Positions 19,540 through 27,630 of a DNA stretch of 64,000 nt are shown piece by piece. This DNA is from Oribacterium sp. KHPX15. GTDB taxonomy: Bacteria > Bacillota > Clostridia > Lachnospirales > Lachnospiraceae. The stretch covers positions 26,091 through 90,090 of the forward strand of contig NZ_FNRG01000017.1 in assembly GCF_900107835.1 (NCBI RefSeq). The letters are read 5' to 3'. Below the pieces are notes generated by a model, which made no database searches, had not been told where the DNA came from, and was given only the letters and a program-made list of their open reading frames with translations. The first letter of the stretch is position 1, and each line of letters opens with the position of its first letter. The translations under genes were made by a program, and so were the position numbers.

Positions 19540-19815
19540 ATGAAAACTGAAATATATTATGTTGAAGGCATTGAAATCGAATATGAAGTTATATCTGATG
19601 ATCGTGATGATGCAGAACGCCGCAAGATGGCATACGCCTTTAAAATGATAAGGGAACAGTCAGGAATGAACAGAAAAGATTTTTCAGAATGGCTCGGCAT
19701 ACCATACCGAACAATGCAAGAATGGGAACTTGGCCGGCGAGTTATGCCGGAATATGTACTTCGTTTAATAGCATATAAAGTCATGAACGAAAAAAGATTG
19801 AAGTCACAGAAGTGA
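19540..19815 (+). CDS. small HTH (XRE-like) DNA-binding protein
   Basis: A 91-residue protein whose C-terminal half is a helix-turn-helix: RMAYAFKMIREQSGMNRKDF-like helices, SEWLGIPYRTMQEWELGRR, then VMPEYVLRLIAYKV. The N-terminal part (YYVEGIEIEYEVISDD) is acidic. The GGAG ribosome site is 8 nt upstream. It is followed after 23 bp by the Rpn-type nuclease gene, so the pair could be a regulator or antitoxin with its partner. A palindrome in its own promoter is the likely target. Confidence 0.75.
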   Translation: MKTEIYYVEGIEIEYEVISDDRDDAERRKMAYAFKMIREQSGMNRKDFSEWLGIPYRTMQEWELGRRVMPEYVLRLIAYKVMNEKRLKSQK

Positions 19816-19838
19816 TTGAATAATAGATAAGGAACTAT

Positions 19839-20786
19839 ATGGGAACAAAAGATACTTTGGCCAAACGATATTTATCACAAAATGAAATATTTGCTGACGC
19901 CTTTAATTACTATTTTTTTAAAGGAGAGAAAGTAATTAATCCTGACGATCTTATAGAGCAAGATCCGACAGAATCGGCAATCATAAGGAAAATGAACAAA
20001 GTATTCACCAACCAAAAGATCAGGGATGTACTTAAATCATGTACAATCAAACATTCCAGGCATGGCAGCCTGGTTCTTTTGGGAATCGAGGCCCAAGCAG
20101 GTATTAATTATGCCATGCCGGTAAGAGACTATTTATACGATGCTCTCAATTATGCTTCACAGGTTGCAGATATCAGTAAAAAGCACGAAGAAAATGATGA
20201 TTTATCCGGAAACGAGAAAATATCCGGTTTTTCCAAGAATGATCGTATATTACCGGTAATTACACTATGTATCTGCTTTGATAAAGATAAATGGGATGCT
20301 CCAAGACGTCTTTCCGATATGTTCAGCATAGTTGATCCACGAATATCTGAGTATATTAATGATTACAAGCTAAATTTAATCACACCACACGAGATAGAAG
20401 ATTTCTCAAAATTTTCTTCAGAATTGGGTACTATTATGGAGTTTATACACGTTTCAGATGACAAGGCGAAGCTCCGTGATATAATTAAATCAAGGGCTGA
20501 AGAAAGTATTCACCTCAATACCGTTGATATGATCAACACTTATGTTGGTACAAAAATCCCTACAAGAAACGTGAAAGGAGGTAAAATGAGAGTGTGTCAG
20601 GCATTCCAGGAATTATTGGAAGACGAAAGAGCTGAAGGTCGTGAGGAAGGTCGTGAGGAAGGAGCTGATATGCTTGCTAAACTCCTTAAGGTTTTAACTC
20701 CAGGCAGCAAGGATTATGACAAGGCTCTAAACGCCACCGCTAAACAAAGAAATAAGCTTTATAAGAAATACGGCATTATAGAGTGA
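19839..20786 (+). CDS. Rpn-family recombination-promoting nuclease / transposase-like protein
   Basis: A 315-residue protein of the Rpn/YhgA-like PD-(D/E)xK group common in Lachnospiraceae. Recognisable parts are FADAFNYYFFKGEKVINPDD, SLVLLGIEAQAGINYAMPVR (the E-x-Q core of the nuclease site) and YDALNYASQV. Residues 268-276 are a short EGREEGREEG repeat, common in this family. AAGGA lies 5-6 nt before the ATG. It pairs with the HTH gene and ends at a strong bidirectional terminator. Its biological role is not known with certainty; related proteins are phase-variable nucleases. Confidence 0.82.
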   Translation: MGTKDTLAKRYLSQNEIFADAFNYYFFKGEKVINPDDLIEQDPTESAIIRKMNKVFTNQKIRDVLKSCTIKHSRHGSLVLLGIEAQAGINYAMPVRDYLYDALNYASQVADISKKHEENDDLSGNEKISGFSKNDRILPVITLCICFDKDKWDAPRRLSDMFSIVDPRISEYINDYKLNLITPHEIEDFSKFSSELGTIMEFIHVSDDKAKLRDIIKSRAEESIHLNTVDMINTYVGTKIPTRNVKGGKMRVCQAFQELLEDERAEGREEGREEGADMLAKLLKVLTPGSKDYDKALNATAKQRNKLYKKYGIIE

Positions 20787-20828
20787 ACATCAATTAAACC
20801 TCAGTATAATATTTTCATTTTTTACATA

Positions 20829-20860
20829 AAAAAACTCGGCAATTGAGCCGAGTTTTTTTC
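20829..20860. terminator. bidirectional terminator
   Basis: AAAACTCGGC-AATTGA-GCCGAGTTTT with T runs in both directions lies between the convergent Rpn gene (stop 20786) and the LCP gene (stop 20881). Confidence 0.9.
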
Positions 20861-20880
20861 GTTTTCTTATTCTTTTTTCT

Positions 20881-22998
20881 TTACGCCGGTCCATCGGATA
20901 TTGCTCCGCCCGGACCAACGCTGTCGTTTGAGCTTGCTCCGCCGGGGCCTTCCAGGTCATCCAGGGAATCGATAGATCCCGGGCCACCTGAATCTGCGGA
21001 AGATGATGAGCTTGATGAGCTGCCGCCGCTTGGGCCTGCTCCTGAATCATCTTCGCTATCATCTATAAGGCCGGGTTCACTAACCTCTGAAGATGAGGTG
21101 GTTTCTTTCTTATCGGAAGACTTTGTTCCGGATGGTCCGTCTTCATCATCGTCTTCGTCGTCAGCTTCGGTGGTTTCCTTGCTGCTCTTTGACTTTGTGG
21201 TCTCGTCTGTGTCTTCTCCGGGGCCGGGAGCTGTCGGTTCTATAACGTTTCCGTCCTCATCCGTTTCTTCGGTCTCGTCCTCGTCGGTCTCCTCGCCCTC
21301 TTCGGTTTCGTCGGTCTTAGACTTGGTTTCCTTTACGGATTTAACCTTGTTGCCGGACGGATCTGTTTCGTAGATGTTATTTCCGTCTTCGTCTGTACCC
21401 TTGATGATGTAGCCGTCGGCGTCTGTCTCCTTGGAAGATGACTTCTTTCCGGTACTTTCACCGTTCTCTTCTATAACGCTCTCGTCCTCTTCAGTCTCCT
21501 CCGTAGACTTGCTTTCCCACTTGCTGCTGCTTGTTGACTTTGTTTCGTCCTTATGGCTCGCATAGTAGCCTGAGTCATCGGCGATCTTCTGCGAATATGA
21601 CTCTACAGCGTTTGATACCTTGTAGTCTTCGTCATCGAAGAGCACGCTGTGAAGCCACTTAACATTGGAAACAAGGGTTACAGGTATAACGCAGTCGCCC
21701 TTCTTGCCCATCATCTGATCCTTGAGATCCTTAGGGAAGCCTGTGGATTCCTTGATGTTGTATCTTGAGATGCCCTTGGCAAGCTCGATGATGTCTGCGG
21801 TGTCTATGTTGAATGCCACCTGCGGGAGCACTACGTCGATAACGGATGTAAGTGTCGCAAGGTCTGCCTTCTTTGCGTGATCAAGGCACTGGGAGATAAC
21901 TTCTCTCTGTCTCTTGGTTCTCTCGAAGTCGCTGTCCATGTAACGGAGTCTTGCATAGGCAACTGCCTGAACACCGTTAAGGTGCTGCGGGCCCGGTCCC
22001 TTGATGTAGTTGGCCGCCGGGTTCTGAGGATTGATGCCTGCCTTGACAGAGGTCTCGTGGATATAGGCATTCATGTAATAGAACTCTTTGTCCGTGATGT
22101 CAATGTCTACGCCGCCAAGCATCTCAACTGCATCCGCAACTGCTTTCCAGTTGAAGGTTACGTAGTTTTCAATGTTCAGATCCAGGTTAGCGTTAAGGGC
22201 CGATACTGCCTGCTCCGGTCCGCCGATGGCGTAAGCTTCGTTGATCTTTGCATATCGGCTGTTGCTCTTTCCGGTCTTGAGATAGGTGTCTCTGTATACA
22301 GAAACCAGTTTAATGTCGCCGGTTGCCATATCTACGTTGCAGATGATCTGGACGTCAGCATTGGCACCGCTGCCTACTCCGCCGTCTCGGGAGTCTACGC
22401 CGAATACCGCAACTGTCCAGTAACCGGACATCTTCTGCTTCTGGGTGATGTCAATGTTGTTGTTTTCTACCTTTGATTTATCGAAGGATACATCCTGGGT
22501 CATGTGCATGTATCTGTACACTGAGCCGAAGCCTAAGATACATACAAGGGTGATGAGCTCTACGGCTACCATAAGGATGATCCTGGTGCGGAAGGCTTTC
22601 TTTTTCTTGTCACGCATTCTGCGCTCGTACTCAAGGTCCTTTTCCACTTCTGTGGTGTGGTTAAGGGTCTTGACCTGGGGACGGTTTTCCATCCTCAATG
22701 GATCCCCGGGAGCGGTTCTTCTGGGTCTCTCGGTGCCGGTTCGGGGCTCTGTACTCTTGGTGCTGAGGGTTGCGGATTTTTTTATTTCGGAGACTCTTTC
22801 CGCTGCATCTCCAGGGAGACGGGTGTCTTTTCCTTCTACGGAATGAGAGGCAGGTCTCCTGCTGTCCGTCGCCTTCTCCATGAGCTTGTCGCCCATGGCT
22901 TTGTCATTAACTATCTTGTCTTCAAGTTCACTCTGGTGACTTTCAGCACCCTCAAGGGAGTGTGGTCGTCTGGTGTCCTTGCCGTTATCAAGTGCCAT
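20881..22998 (-). CDS. LytR-CpsA-Psr (LCP) family wall polymer ligase
   Basis: A 705-residue type II membrane protein. A 135-residue basic cytoplasmic tail precedes one helix (about 139-160). The LCP domain starts near VAVFGVDSRDGG and includes SVYRDTYLK, YAKINEAYAIGGPEQAV, VAYARLRYMDSDFERTKRQ and QREVIS, all typical of enzymes that attach polyprenyl-linked glycans to peptidoglycan. From about residue 455 to the end is a Ser/Glu/Asp/Thr/Gly-Pro tail with Ser runs, unusually long for the family. It very likely anchors the polysaccharide made by this locus to the wall. Confidence 0.92.
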   Translation of the reverse strand: MALDNGKDTRRPHSLEGAESHQSELEDKIVNDKAMGDKLMEKATDSRRPASHSVEGKDTRLPGDAAERVSEIKKSATLSTKSTEPRTGTERPRRTAPGDPLRMENRPQVKTLNHTTEVEKDLEYERRMRDKKKKAFRTRIILMVAVELITLVCILGFGSVYRYMHMTQDVSFDKSKVENNNIDITQKQKMSGYWTVAVFGVDSRDGGVGSGANADVQIICNVDMATGDIKLVSVYRDTYLKTGKSNSRYAKINEAYAIGGPEQAVSALNANLDLNIENYVTFNWKAVADAVEMLGGVDIDITDKEFYYMNAYIHETSVKAGINPQNPAANYIKGPGPQHLNGVQAVAYARLRYMDSDFERTKRQREVISQCLDHAKKADLATLTSVIDVVLPQVAFNIDTADIIELAKGISRYNIKESTGFPKDLKDQMMGKKGDCVIPVTLVSNVKWLHSVLFDDEDYKVSNAVESYSQKIADDSGYYASHKDETKSTSSSKWESKSTEETEEDESVIEENGESTGKKSSSKETDADGYIIKGTDEDGNNIYETDPSGNKVKSVKETKSKTDETEEGEETDEDETEETDEDGNVIEPTAPGPGEDTDETTKSKSSKETTEADDEDDDEDGPSGTKSSDKKETTSSSEVSEPGLIDDSEDDSGAGPSGGSSSSSSSSADSGGPGSIDSLDDLEGPGGASSNDSVGPGGAISDGPA

Positions 22999-23172
22999 TT
23001 GTTATATCCTCATTAATATACTTTGGAAGTATAAGTGAAACCTTTGGTTGTGCAGCATGAATGGATTTTCACATCATGTGCATCTGTTCATACCACATAG
23101 GTGATTCGTTTTTTCGCATAACGCGCATCTTATAAACCTAGGGATTTTACCACATATATGTCGATTCGGCAA

Positions 23173-23338
23173 ATCTATTCTTTATTTTGCCTTAAAACAT
23201 CCGGGATTATCAATTGAATTAGTGTGTTTTTATTATGAATCCTGATATTCAGCAAATCATTTTTGCCTTAAAGCACCCAAGCTTACCAATTGATTCCGAA
23301 TATTTTTCTAATGAATCCTAATCTTTAACGAAGCTTTT
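23173..23338. repeat. 76-bp tandem duplication in the LCP upstream region
   Basis: The gap 22999-23339 holds two imperfect copies of a 76-bp unit. TTTTGCCTTAAA begins at 23185 and 23261, each followed by a CAATTGA block and a TGAATCCT block. The unit resembles neither neighbouring coding sequence. No other gene is seen in the gap, which also contains the LCP ribosome site. Confidence 0.7.
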
Positions 23339-23339
23339 T

Positions 23340-24755
23340 TCAATAGGCATTTTTGTTAACAAATCCCTTAAATATGGTGAGGAAAAGTATCTTAATGTCC
23401 AATTCCATGGTCCAGTTTTCGATGTACCAGATGTCAAATCTTATTCGTTCGTGGATGGAGGTGTCTCCTCTCAGGCCATTGATCTGGGCCCAGCCGGTCA
23501 TACCGGGGCGGACCTGGTGTTTTATCATGTAGCGGGGGATTTCTTCCTTAAACATTTCCACGAACTGGGTACGTTCAGGTCTCGGGCCCACCAGGGACAT
23601 GCTGCCGAAAAGGACATTGAAGAACTGAGGGAACTCGTCGATGGAAGTCTTTCGGATAAATTTTCCGATCTTTGTGACTCTCGGGTCTCCCGGGGTGGTC
23701 CAGCCTTTCTGCTCGTCCTCCGGCTTCTGCTCTACCATGGAGCGGAATTTGTACATCATGAAGGGCTTGTTGTGAAGTCCCACTCTTTCCTGTTTGAAGA
23801 TGATGGGGCCAGGGGAGGTGAGTTTGATGATGATGGAAACTATAAGCATTACCGGGCTGAAGAGTACGATGCCCACCAGGGCTCCAATGATGTCTATAAC
23901 TCTCTTGGCTGCTGCTTTTACCGGATCTGTAAGGGGCACGTTTCTGATGTTTATGACCGGAAGTCCGTCCATGTCTTCAGTGACGGGGCGGGAGGGGATG
24001 ACATTGTTATAATCCGGGATGAACTTTGTGTGTACGCCGGATTTCTCGCATACTGCCACGATGCTGCCGAGTTTTTCATAGGCTGCCAGGGGCAGAGTGA
24101 TGGCGATCTCGTCGATTGTGTTTGTGGAGAGGATTTTCTCCAGTTCCGAGATTCTTCCGACGATTTTCACTCCTTTGTAGGAGGTGCCGGATTCTGTGAT
24201 GTCGTCCACGATTCCGAAGATTTTGTAGCCCCAGTCGGGGTTTCTGTGGCAGGCGTCGATGAATTTGTCCGATACGTCGGAGAAGCCTACCAGCATGATG
24301 TGTTTCTGGTTAAAGCCTTTGCGGCGGAGTCTCGTGAGGATGAATCTGATGCCGAATCTTTCCACTGTTGTGGCGATGATGTCGATTACGCAGAAGGCGG
24401 TGATCATCCTGGTGGAGAAGTTGGCGAAGTAGCCTGATCGTCTGAAGGCGAAGAGGATTGAGGCGAAGATCATCAGGCCGACGATATTGGCCTCTAGTAT
24501 GTTGAAGAATTCTTTTCTTTTGGTTCTGGTGCGTTTCGGCTCGTAGAGGTGGAACATCCAGTACAAAAAGAGGTAGCCCGGGATCACAGGGATCAGGGCA
24601 CTAAAATAGACCTGCGGCGGGAGTACTCCGTGGCCTGCAGGGAATATGGGTGATGCGATCACCAGGAACCATGCCAGCGCGTAGGATCCTGCTATGATCA
24701 GCGCGTCAAGGACGACATGGAAATTGTTTAGGAATTGTTGGTTATCTTTTATCAT
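23340..24755 (-). CDS. undecaprenyl-phosphate glucose phosphotransferase
   Basis: A second initiating sugar transferase, 471 residues from the preferred start. Five membrane helices, a Rossmann-like domain (KHIMLVGFSDVSDKFIDACH), then the catalytic domain with MYKFRSMV, KTSIDEFPQFFNVLFGSMSL, VGPRPERTQF and VRPGMTGWAQINGLRGDTS. The MVEQKPEDEQ-like segment and GPRPERT resemble WcaJ-type enzymes. Start at ATG 24755 is chosen because the family commonly opens MIKDNQ; an ATG 12 codons earlier has no ribosome site. Confidence 0.92.
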   Translation of the reverse strand: MIKDNQQFLNNFHVVLDALIIAGSYALAWFLVIASPIFPAGHGVLPPQVYFSALIPVIPGYLFLYWMFHLYEPKRTRTKRKEFFNILEANIVGLMIFASILFAFRRSGYFANFSTRMITAFCVIDIIATTVERFGIRFILTRLRRKGFNQKHIMLVGFSDVSDKFIDACHRNPDWGYKIFGIVDDITESGTSYKGVKIVGRISELEKILSTNTIDEIAITLPLAAYEKLGSIVAVCEKSGVHTKFIPDYNNVIPSRPVTEDMDGLPVINIRNVPLTDPVKAAAKRVIDIIGALVGIVLFSPVMLIVSIIIKLTSPGPIIFKQERVGLHNKPFMMYKFRSMVEQKPEDEQKGWTTPGDPRVTKIGKFIRKTSIDEFPQFFNVLFGSMSLVGPRPERTQFVEMFKEEIPRYMIKHQVRPGMTGWAQINGLRGDTSIHERIRFDIWYIENWTMELDIKILFLTIFKGFVNKNAY

Positions 24756-24840
24756 ATATGGAAGTATACTCCCGATTTTGAAAAATTCCATAAAAATGAG
24801 TTTATTTTTTTCTTAGGAAGTCGAGAGGGGAATGGTGAAG

Positions 24841-24924
24841 AGGCTGATTCTTACTTTCGAGACCGAAAAAGACGTTTTAAACTCAAAGATTGTAACTGAT
24901 CCGGTAAATAAATATCTGATATGA
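24841..24924 (+). pseudogene. remnant copy of the C-terminus of the nuclease-like gene at 26210
   Basis: 27 codons reading RLILTFETEKDVLNSKIV... then a stop are nearly identical to the last codons of the gene ending at 26998, and similarity continues past the stop. The rest of the gene is missing here, so this is a truncated duplicate about 2.07 kb upstream of the intact one. Confidence 0.8.
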
Positions 24925-25012
24925 CGGATCGGAAATTTAATGTCAGACATAAGTTTTGATATATGGTAGAAATATGGTAGAAATTCAGACTATAGGATAA
25001 TTCTGTATCCTG

Positions 25013-25172
25013 TGCTACAATCTCATCCAGTGCTTGCCAAAGCGGTAGGCGGTTAGCCCTTTCATCACGAAGGGCATTTTGTAAGTCCCTTCAGAAAGGA
25101 TAAAGTGGGAATCCTCACGGATTCCTTTGAACCGCTCAAAGCCGCGCGGCTCCTTCGATTAAAAATCGAAGG
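25013..25172 (+). promoter_or_regulatory. promoter and structured leader of the type I toxin
   Basis: An extended -10 (TGC TACAAT, -10 at 25016-25021) precedes the start of a long inverted repeat. The leader has a GGAATCC-TCAC-GGATTCC hairpin (25108-25125) and CCTTCGAT-TAAAA-ATCGAAGG (25152-25172). The second hairpin hides the GAAGG that is the likely toxin ribosome site, as expected for tightly controlled type I toxin messages. Confidence 0.6.
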
Positions 25173-25182
25173 CAGTGGCGCC

Positions 25183-25266
25183 ATGGTAAGTTATTCTGAT
25201 TTATTCCAATTTGGGATTCTGATAGTTGCTATCATTGGTCTTGTTTATAAGATCTCAAAAAAATAA
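25183..25266 (+). CDS. type I holin-like toxin peptide (TxpA/BsrG group)
   Basis: A 27-residue peptide: MVSYSDLFQFGILIVAIIGL followed by VYKISKK. A short polar start, one hydrophobic helix and a Lys-rich tail are typical of the Firmicutes holin-like type I toxins. The ribosome site is buried in a hairpin. The message would end in or near the AATAACCGCCCA hairpin (25262-25299). The element is bounded by inverted repeats at 25029-25063 and 25310-25343. Recognition is by sequence pattern; toxicity is inferred. Confidence 0.78.
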   Translation: MVSYSDLFQFGILIVAIIGLVYKISKK

Positions 25267-25345
25267 CCGCCCACAAGCCTAACAACTTGGGCGGTTATTA
25301 TTAACCAAGCAAAGGGCTAACCGTCTATCGGCGAGCACTTTCTAC
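25256..25345 (-). ncRNA. candidate antisense antitoxin RNA
   Basis: On the minus strand the hairpin 25262-25299 is followed by TTTTTTT (plus-strand A run just before it), a strong terminator in the antisense direction. An RNA starting near 25345 would be about 90 nt and overlap the last toxin codons and the 3' hairpin, as RatA does for TxpA. Its first 30 nt match the start of the toxin leader through the flanking inverted repeat. The promoter is not clear. Confidence 0.5.
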
Positions 25346-25491
25346 ATCTATATAGTAAATCAATATTTAGTATATTACAATATACATTTTTATTGTTGTT
25401 TGACCTATATTTTTTTATTGTTGTTTGATCTCAGATTCATACTCTTCAAAGCGAATCAACAATCTTAAGTTCTTGATCTTAAGCTCCTATA

Positions 25492-26062
25492 TGACCCAAT
25501 CTTATAGTTCTTATATGACCCAAAACTTGCTTCCATCCAATTAAAGTCATACCACGAGACCTTAAGGTATGACCTCAAACCCAGTATTGCTCTTTTTGAG
25601 TCATCTACCACTAGGTAGCGGATTGACCTCATATCACGAAATATTCCTTTTGGGTCATCCGATGAGTGCTGTAGACATGACCTCAAGCTTAGTATTGCTC
25701 TATTTGGGTCATCTACCCCAAGGTGCCGGATTGACTTAATTTCAAGGAATCTTCCTTTTGGGTCATCCGATGGCCGCTGTAAACGTGACCTAAAACCCAA
25801 TATTGCTCTTTTTGGGTCATCTACCACAAGGTGCTGGCTTGACTTAATCTCAAGGAATCTTCCTTTTGGGTCATCCGATGGCCGCTGTAAGCGTGACCTA
25901 AAATCCAATATTGCTCTATTTGGGTCATCTACCACAAGGTGCCGGCTTGACTTAATTTCAAGGAATCTTCCTTTTGGGTCATCCGATGGCCGCTGCAGAC
26001 ATGACCTCATATCCTAAATAATTCTTCTTGAGTCACCCGTCGTAAGGCGATTGCATGCCTCA
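25492..26062. repeat. heptamer array A (54-bp period)
   Basis: About 21 heptamers (TGACCTC, TGACCCA, TGACTTA alternating with TGAGTCA, TGGGTCA, AAAGTCA) occur every 27 bp with 20-nt spacers; from 25516 to 26062 the register is exact. Spacers recur as two alternating types, giving a 108-bp higher period. This is the inverted near-copy of array D. A 181-codon open frame on the minus strand only translates the repeats. Confidence 0.9.
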
Positions 26063-26209
26063 TATCAAATTTCATCCCATTTGAGCTTCCCATTGATTAA
26101 ATATGGTGACTACAAATCCAAGAATAACAGATGCCTTTCAAAAATCATCATTCAAACCCTTAATATCAGAAAACTTAACCAAATATTCTAAAGAAACGAG
26201 GAAAAACTA

Positions 26210-26998
26210 ATGTACAGACTGAAAGAAATGCTATTACAAGAGCAAAAACACTTGGAAGCTATACTGGCTAAGACAAGCAATAACAACAGCTCAACACCTG
26301 AAGGAAGGCTCCGCATATCAATGAATCATGGCAATGTCAGATATTACAACTGCACTAATGGTAGAGATGGAGATTATATCCCAAAGGAGAACGAACTTCT
26401 TCCACGTCAATTAGCGCAGAAAACTTATAATGATTCTATTCTTAAAGCCGCAGAGGCGCATAAAAAACTGATAGACGGCTTTCTAAAAGATTACAAAGAA
26501 AATGAAATCGAAGAACTGTTTACATCTTTACACCCTGAGAGGCAAAAGCTAATTACTCCTGTTGAACCAACCTATGCACAGCTGGAACAAAAATGGTATT
26601 CAGAACCATACATAGGTAAAGAATTCAATGAAGGCACACCTGTGATTATTTCGGAAAAAGGTGAGCGAGTACGATCAAAATCTGAAAAGATACTTGCTGA
26701 TTATTTCTACAGGAACAATATTTTGTATAAATACGAAAAGCCCCTTACATTAGCAGGATACGGAACTGTCTATCCGGACTTTACGTTTTTCTCGAAGAAA
26801 CTTAAGAAAGAAATCTATTGGGAACATGAGGGAATGATGGATAACCCGGAATATGCAACAGCAGCAATAAAAAAACTTAACAACTATCAAATGAACGGAA
26901 TCCTCCCAGGGGAGAGGCTGATTCTTACTTTCGAGACCGAAAAAGACGTTTTAAACACAAAGATTGTAACTAATCTGGTAAATAAATATCTGAGATGA
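26210..26998 (+). CDS. nuclease-like protein of unknown function
   Basis: A 262-residue protein. The N-terminal part has a coiled-coil-like start (MYRLKEMLLQEQKHLEAILA). The C-terminal half looks like a restriction-endonuclease fold: VRSKSEKILADYFYRNNI, YKYEKPL, YPDFTFF, then EIYWEHEGMMD, which suggests PD-D...E-x-W-x-H catalytic residues. GAGG lies 8 nt before the ATG. It is flanked by array A, and a broken copy of its 3' end lies at 24841. Its neighbours (toxin element, repeats) mark an accessory region. The function is not established. Confidence 0.7.
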   Translation: MYRLKEMLLQEQKHLEAILAKTSNNNSSTPEGRLRISMNHGNVRYYNCTNGRDGDYIPKENELLPRQLAQKTYNDSILKAAEAHKKLIDGFLKDYKENEIEELFTSLHPERQKLITPVEPTYAQLEQKWYSEPYIGKEFNEGTPVIISEKGERVRSKSEKILADYFYRNNILYKYEKPLTLAGYGTVYPDFTFFSKKLKKEIYWEHEGMMDNPEYATAAIKKLNNYQMNGILPGERLILTFETEKDVLNTKIVTNLVNKYLR

Positions 26999-27256
26999 CT
27001 GGTTGGAAAATTAATATCATACTTAAAGATTGCCAAAACCCAATGCCTTTAAATAAAAAATGCCTATCAGGAAAAATATCTATGAAAAGATGTATTTATC
27101 CAACATTATAGACATAAAAAAAGAAACGTAGTAGCCCGCCTAGGCATATGCCATACGGTAAAAAACCACATCTCTTTCTTAAGAAGAAACTACTCTAATC
27201 CCAAACTGTTGTCAAGAACGAATCATGTAAATGTATCTAGTAGGTAACATGGAGCG

Positions 27257-27480
27257 GAACCTTTTGTCAAGGAAACCGTGGAATACCGGAGCGCGAATAG
27301 CGCGAGGATATGCCGCGAAAGTTCCTTGACAAAAGGTTCACGGATTATCCTAGTGTTTTGGTCAGCAAGTATGCTTGCTGGCCTGCTTCCGGCGAGGACG
27401 GGTTCGGGCAGAGCCCGAGTGCAGGGTCAAGGGACAAGTCCCTTGCGGGTTCTTAGGGCGGCGCCCTAAGCCCTCGGAGA
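27257..27480. other. GC-rich, hairpin-rich non-coding region
   Basis: An 18-bp perfect inverted repeat, GAACCTTTTGTCAAGGAA (27257-27274) with its complement at 27322-27339, encloses CCGTGGAATACCGG and GCGCGAATAGCGC. Four more hairpins follow: CAGCAAGTATGCTTGCTG, TCGGGCAGAGCCCGA, CAAGGGACAAGTCCCTTG and CTTAGGGCGGCGCCCTAAG. GC content is well above the surroundings. It may encode a structured RNA or be a mobile-element remnant. The stretch 26999-27256 shows nothing else of note. Confidence 0.65.
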
Positions 27481-27555
27481 GCCTGTCGGGAGCGATGCCT
27501 TCATTTCCAAGATTCAGTATAGCCTTTCATCTTGGATATTTATTTATAACCGAAA

Positions 27556-27592
27556 GGAGCCGGAGGGCATCAATTTGAATTCCTCCGGCTCC
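27556..27592 (-). terminator. terminator after the long GT2 gene
   Basis: GGAGCCGGAGG (27556-27566) pairs with CCTCCGGCTCC (27582-27592), 11 bp perfect. On the minus strand it is followed by TTTCGGTT, only moderately T-rich. Confidence 0.6.
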
Positions 27593-27630
27593 TAATATTT
27601 TTAGATATAACAAAATGCAAGCAATAAAAA

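Noticed and set aside
25465..26010. 181-codon open frame in array A
   Set aside because: It is only the translation of the 54-bp repeat (a multiple of three keeps the frame open); no ribosome site.
27278..27578. Short open frames of 63-67 codons in the hairpin-rich region
   Set aside because: They cross several perfect hairpins, have no ribosome site and no family pattern.
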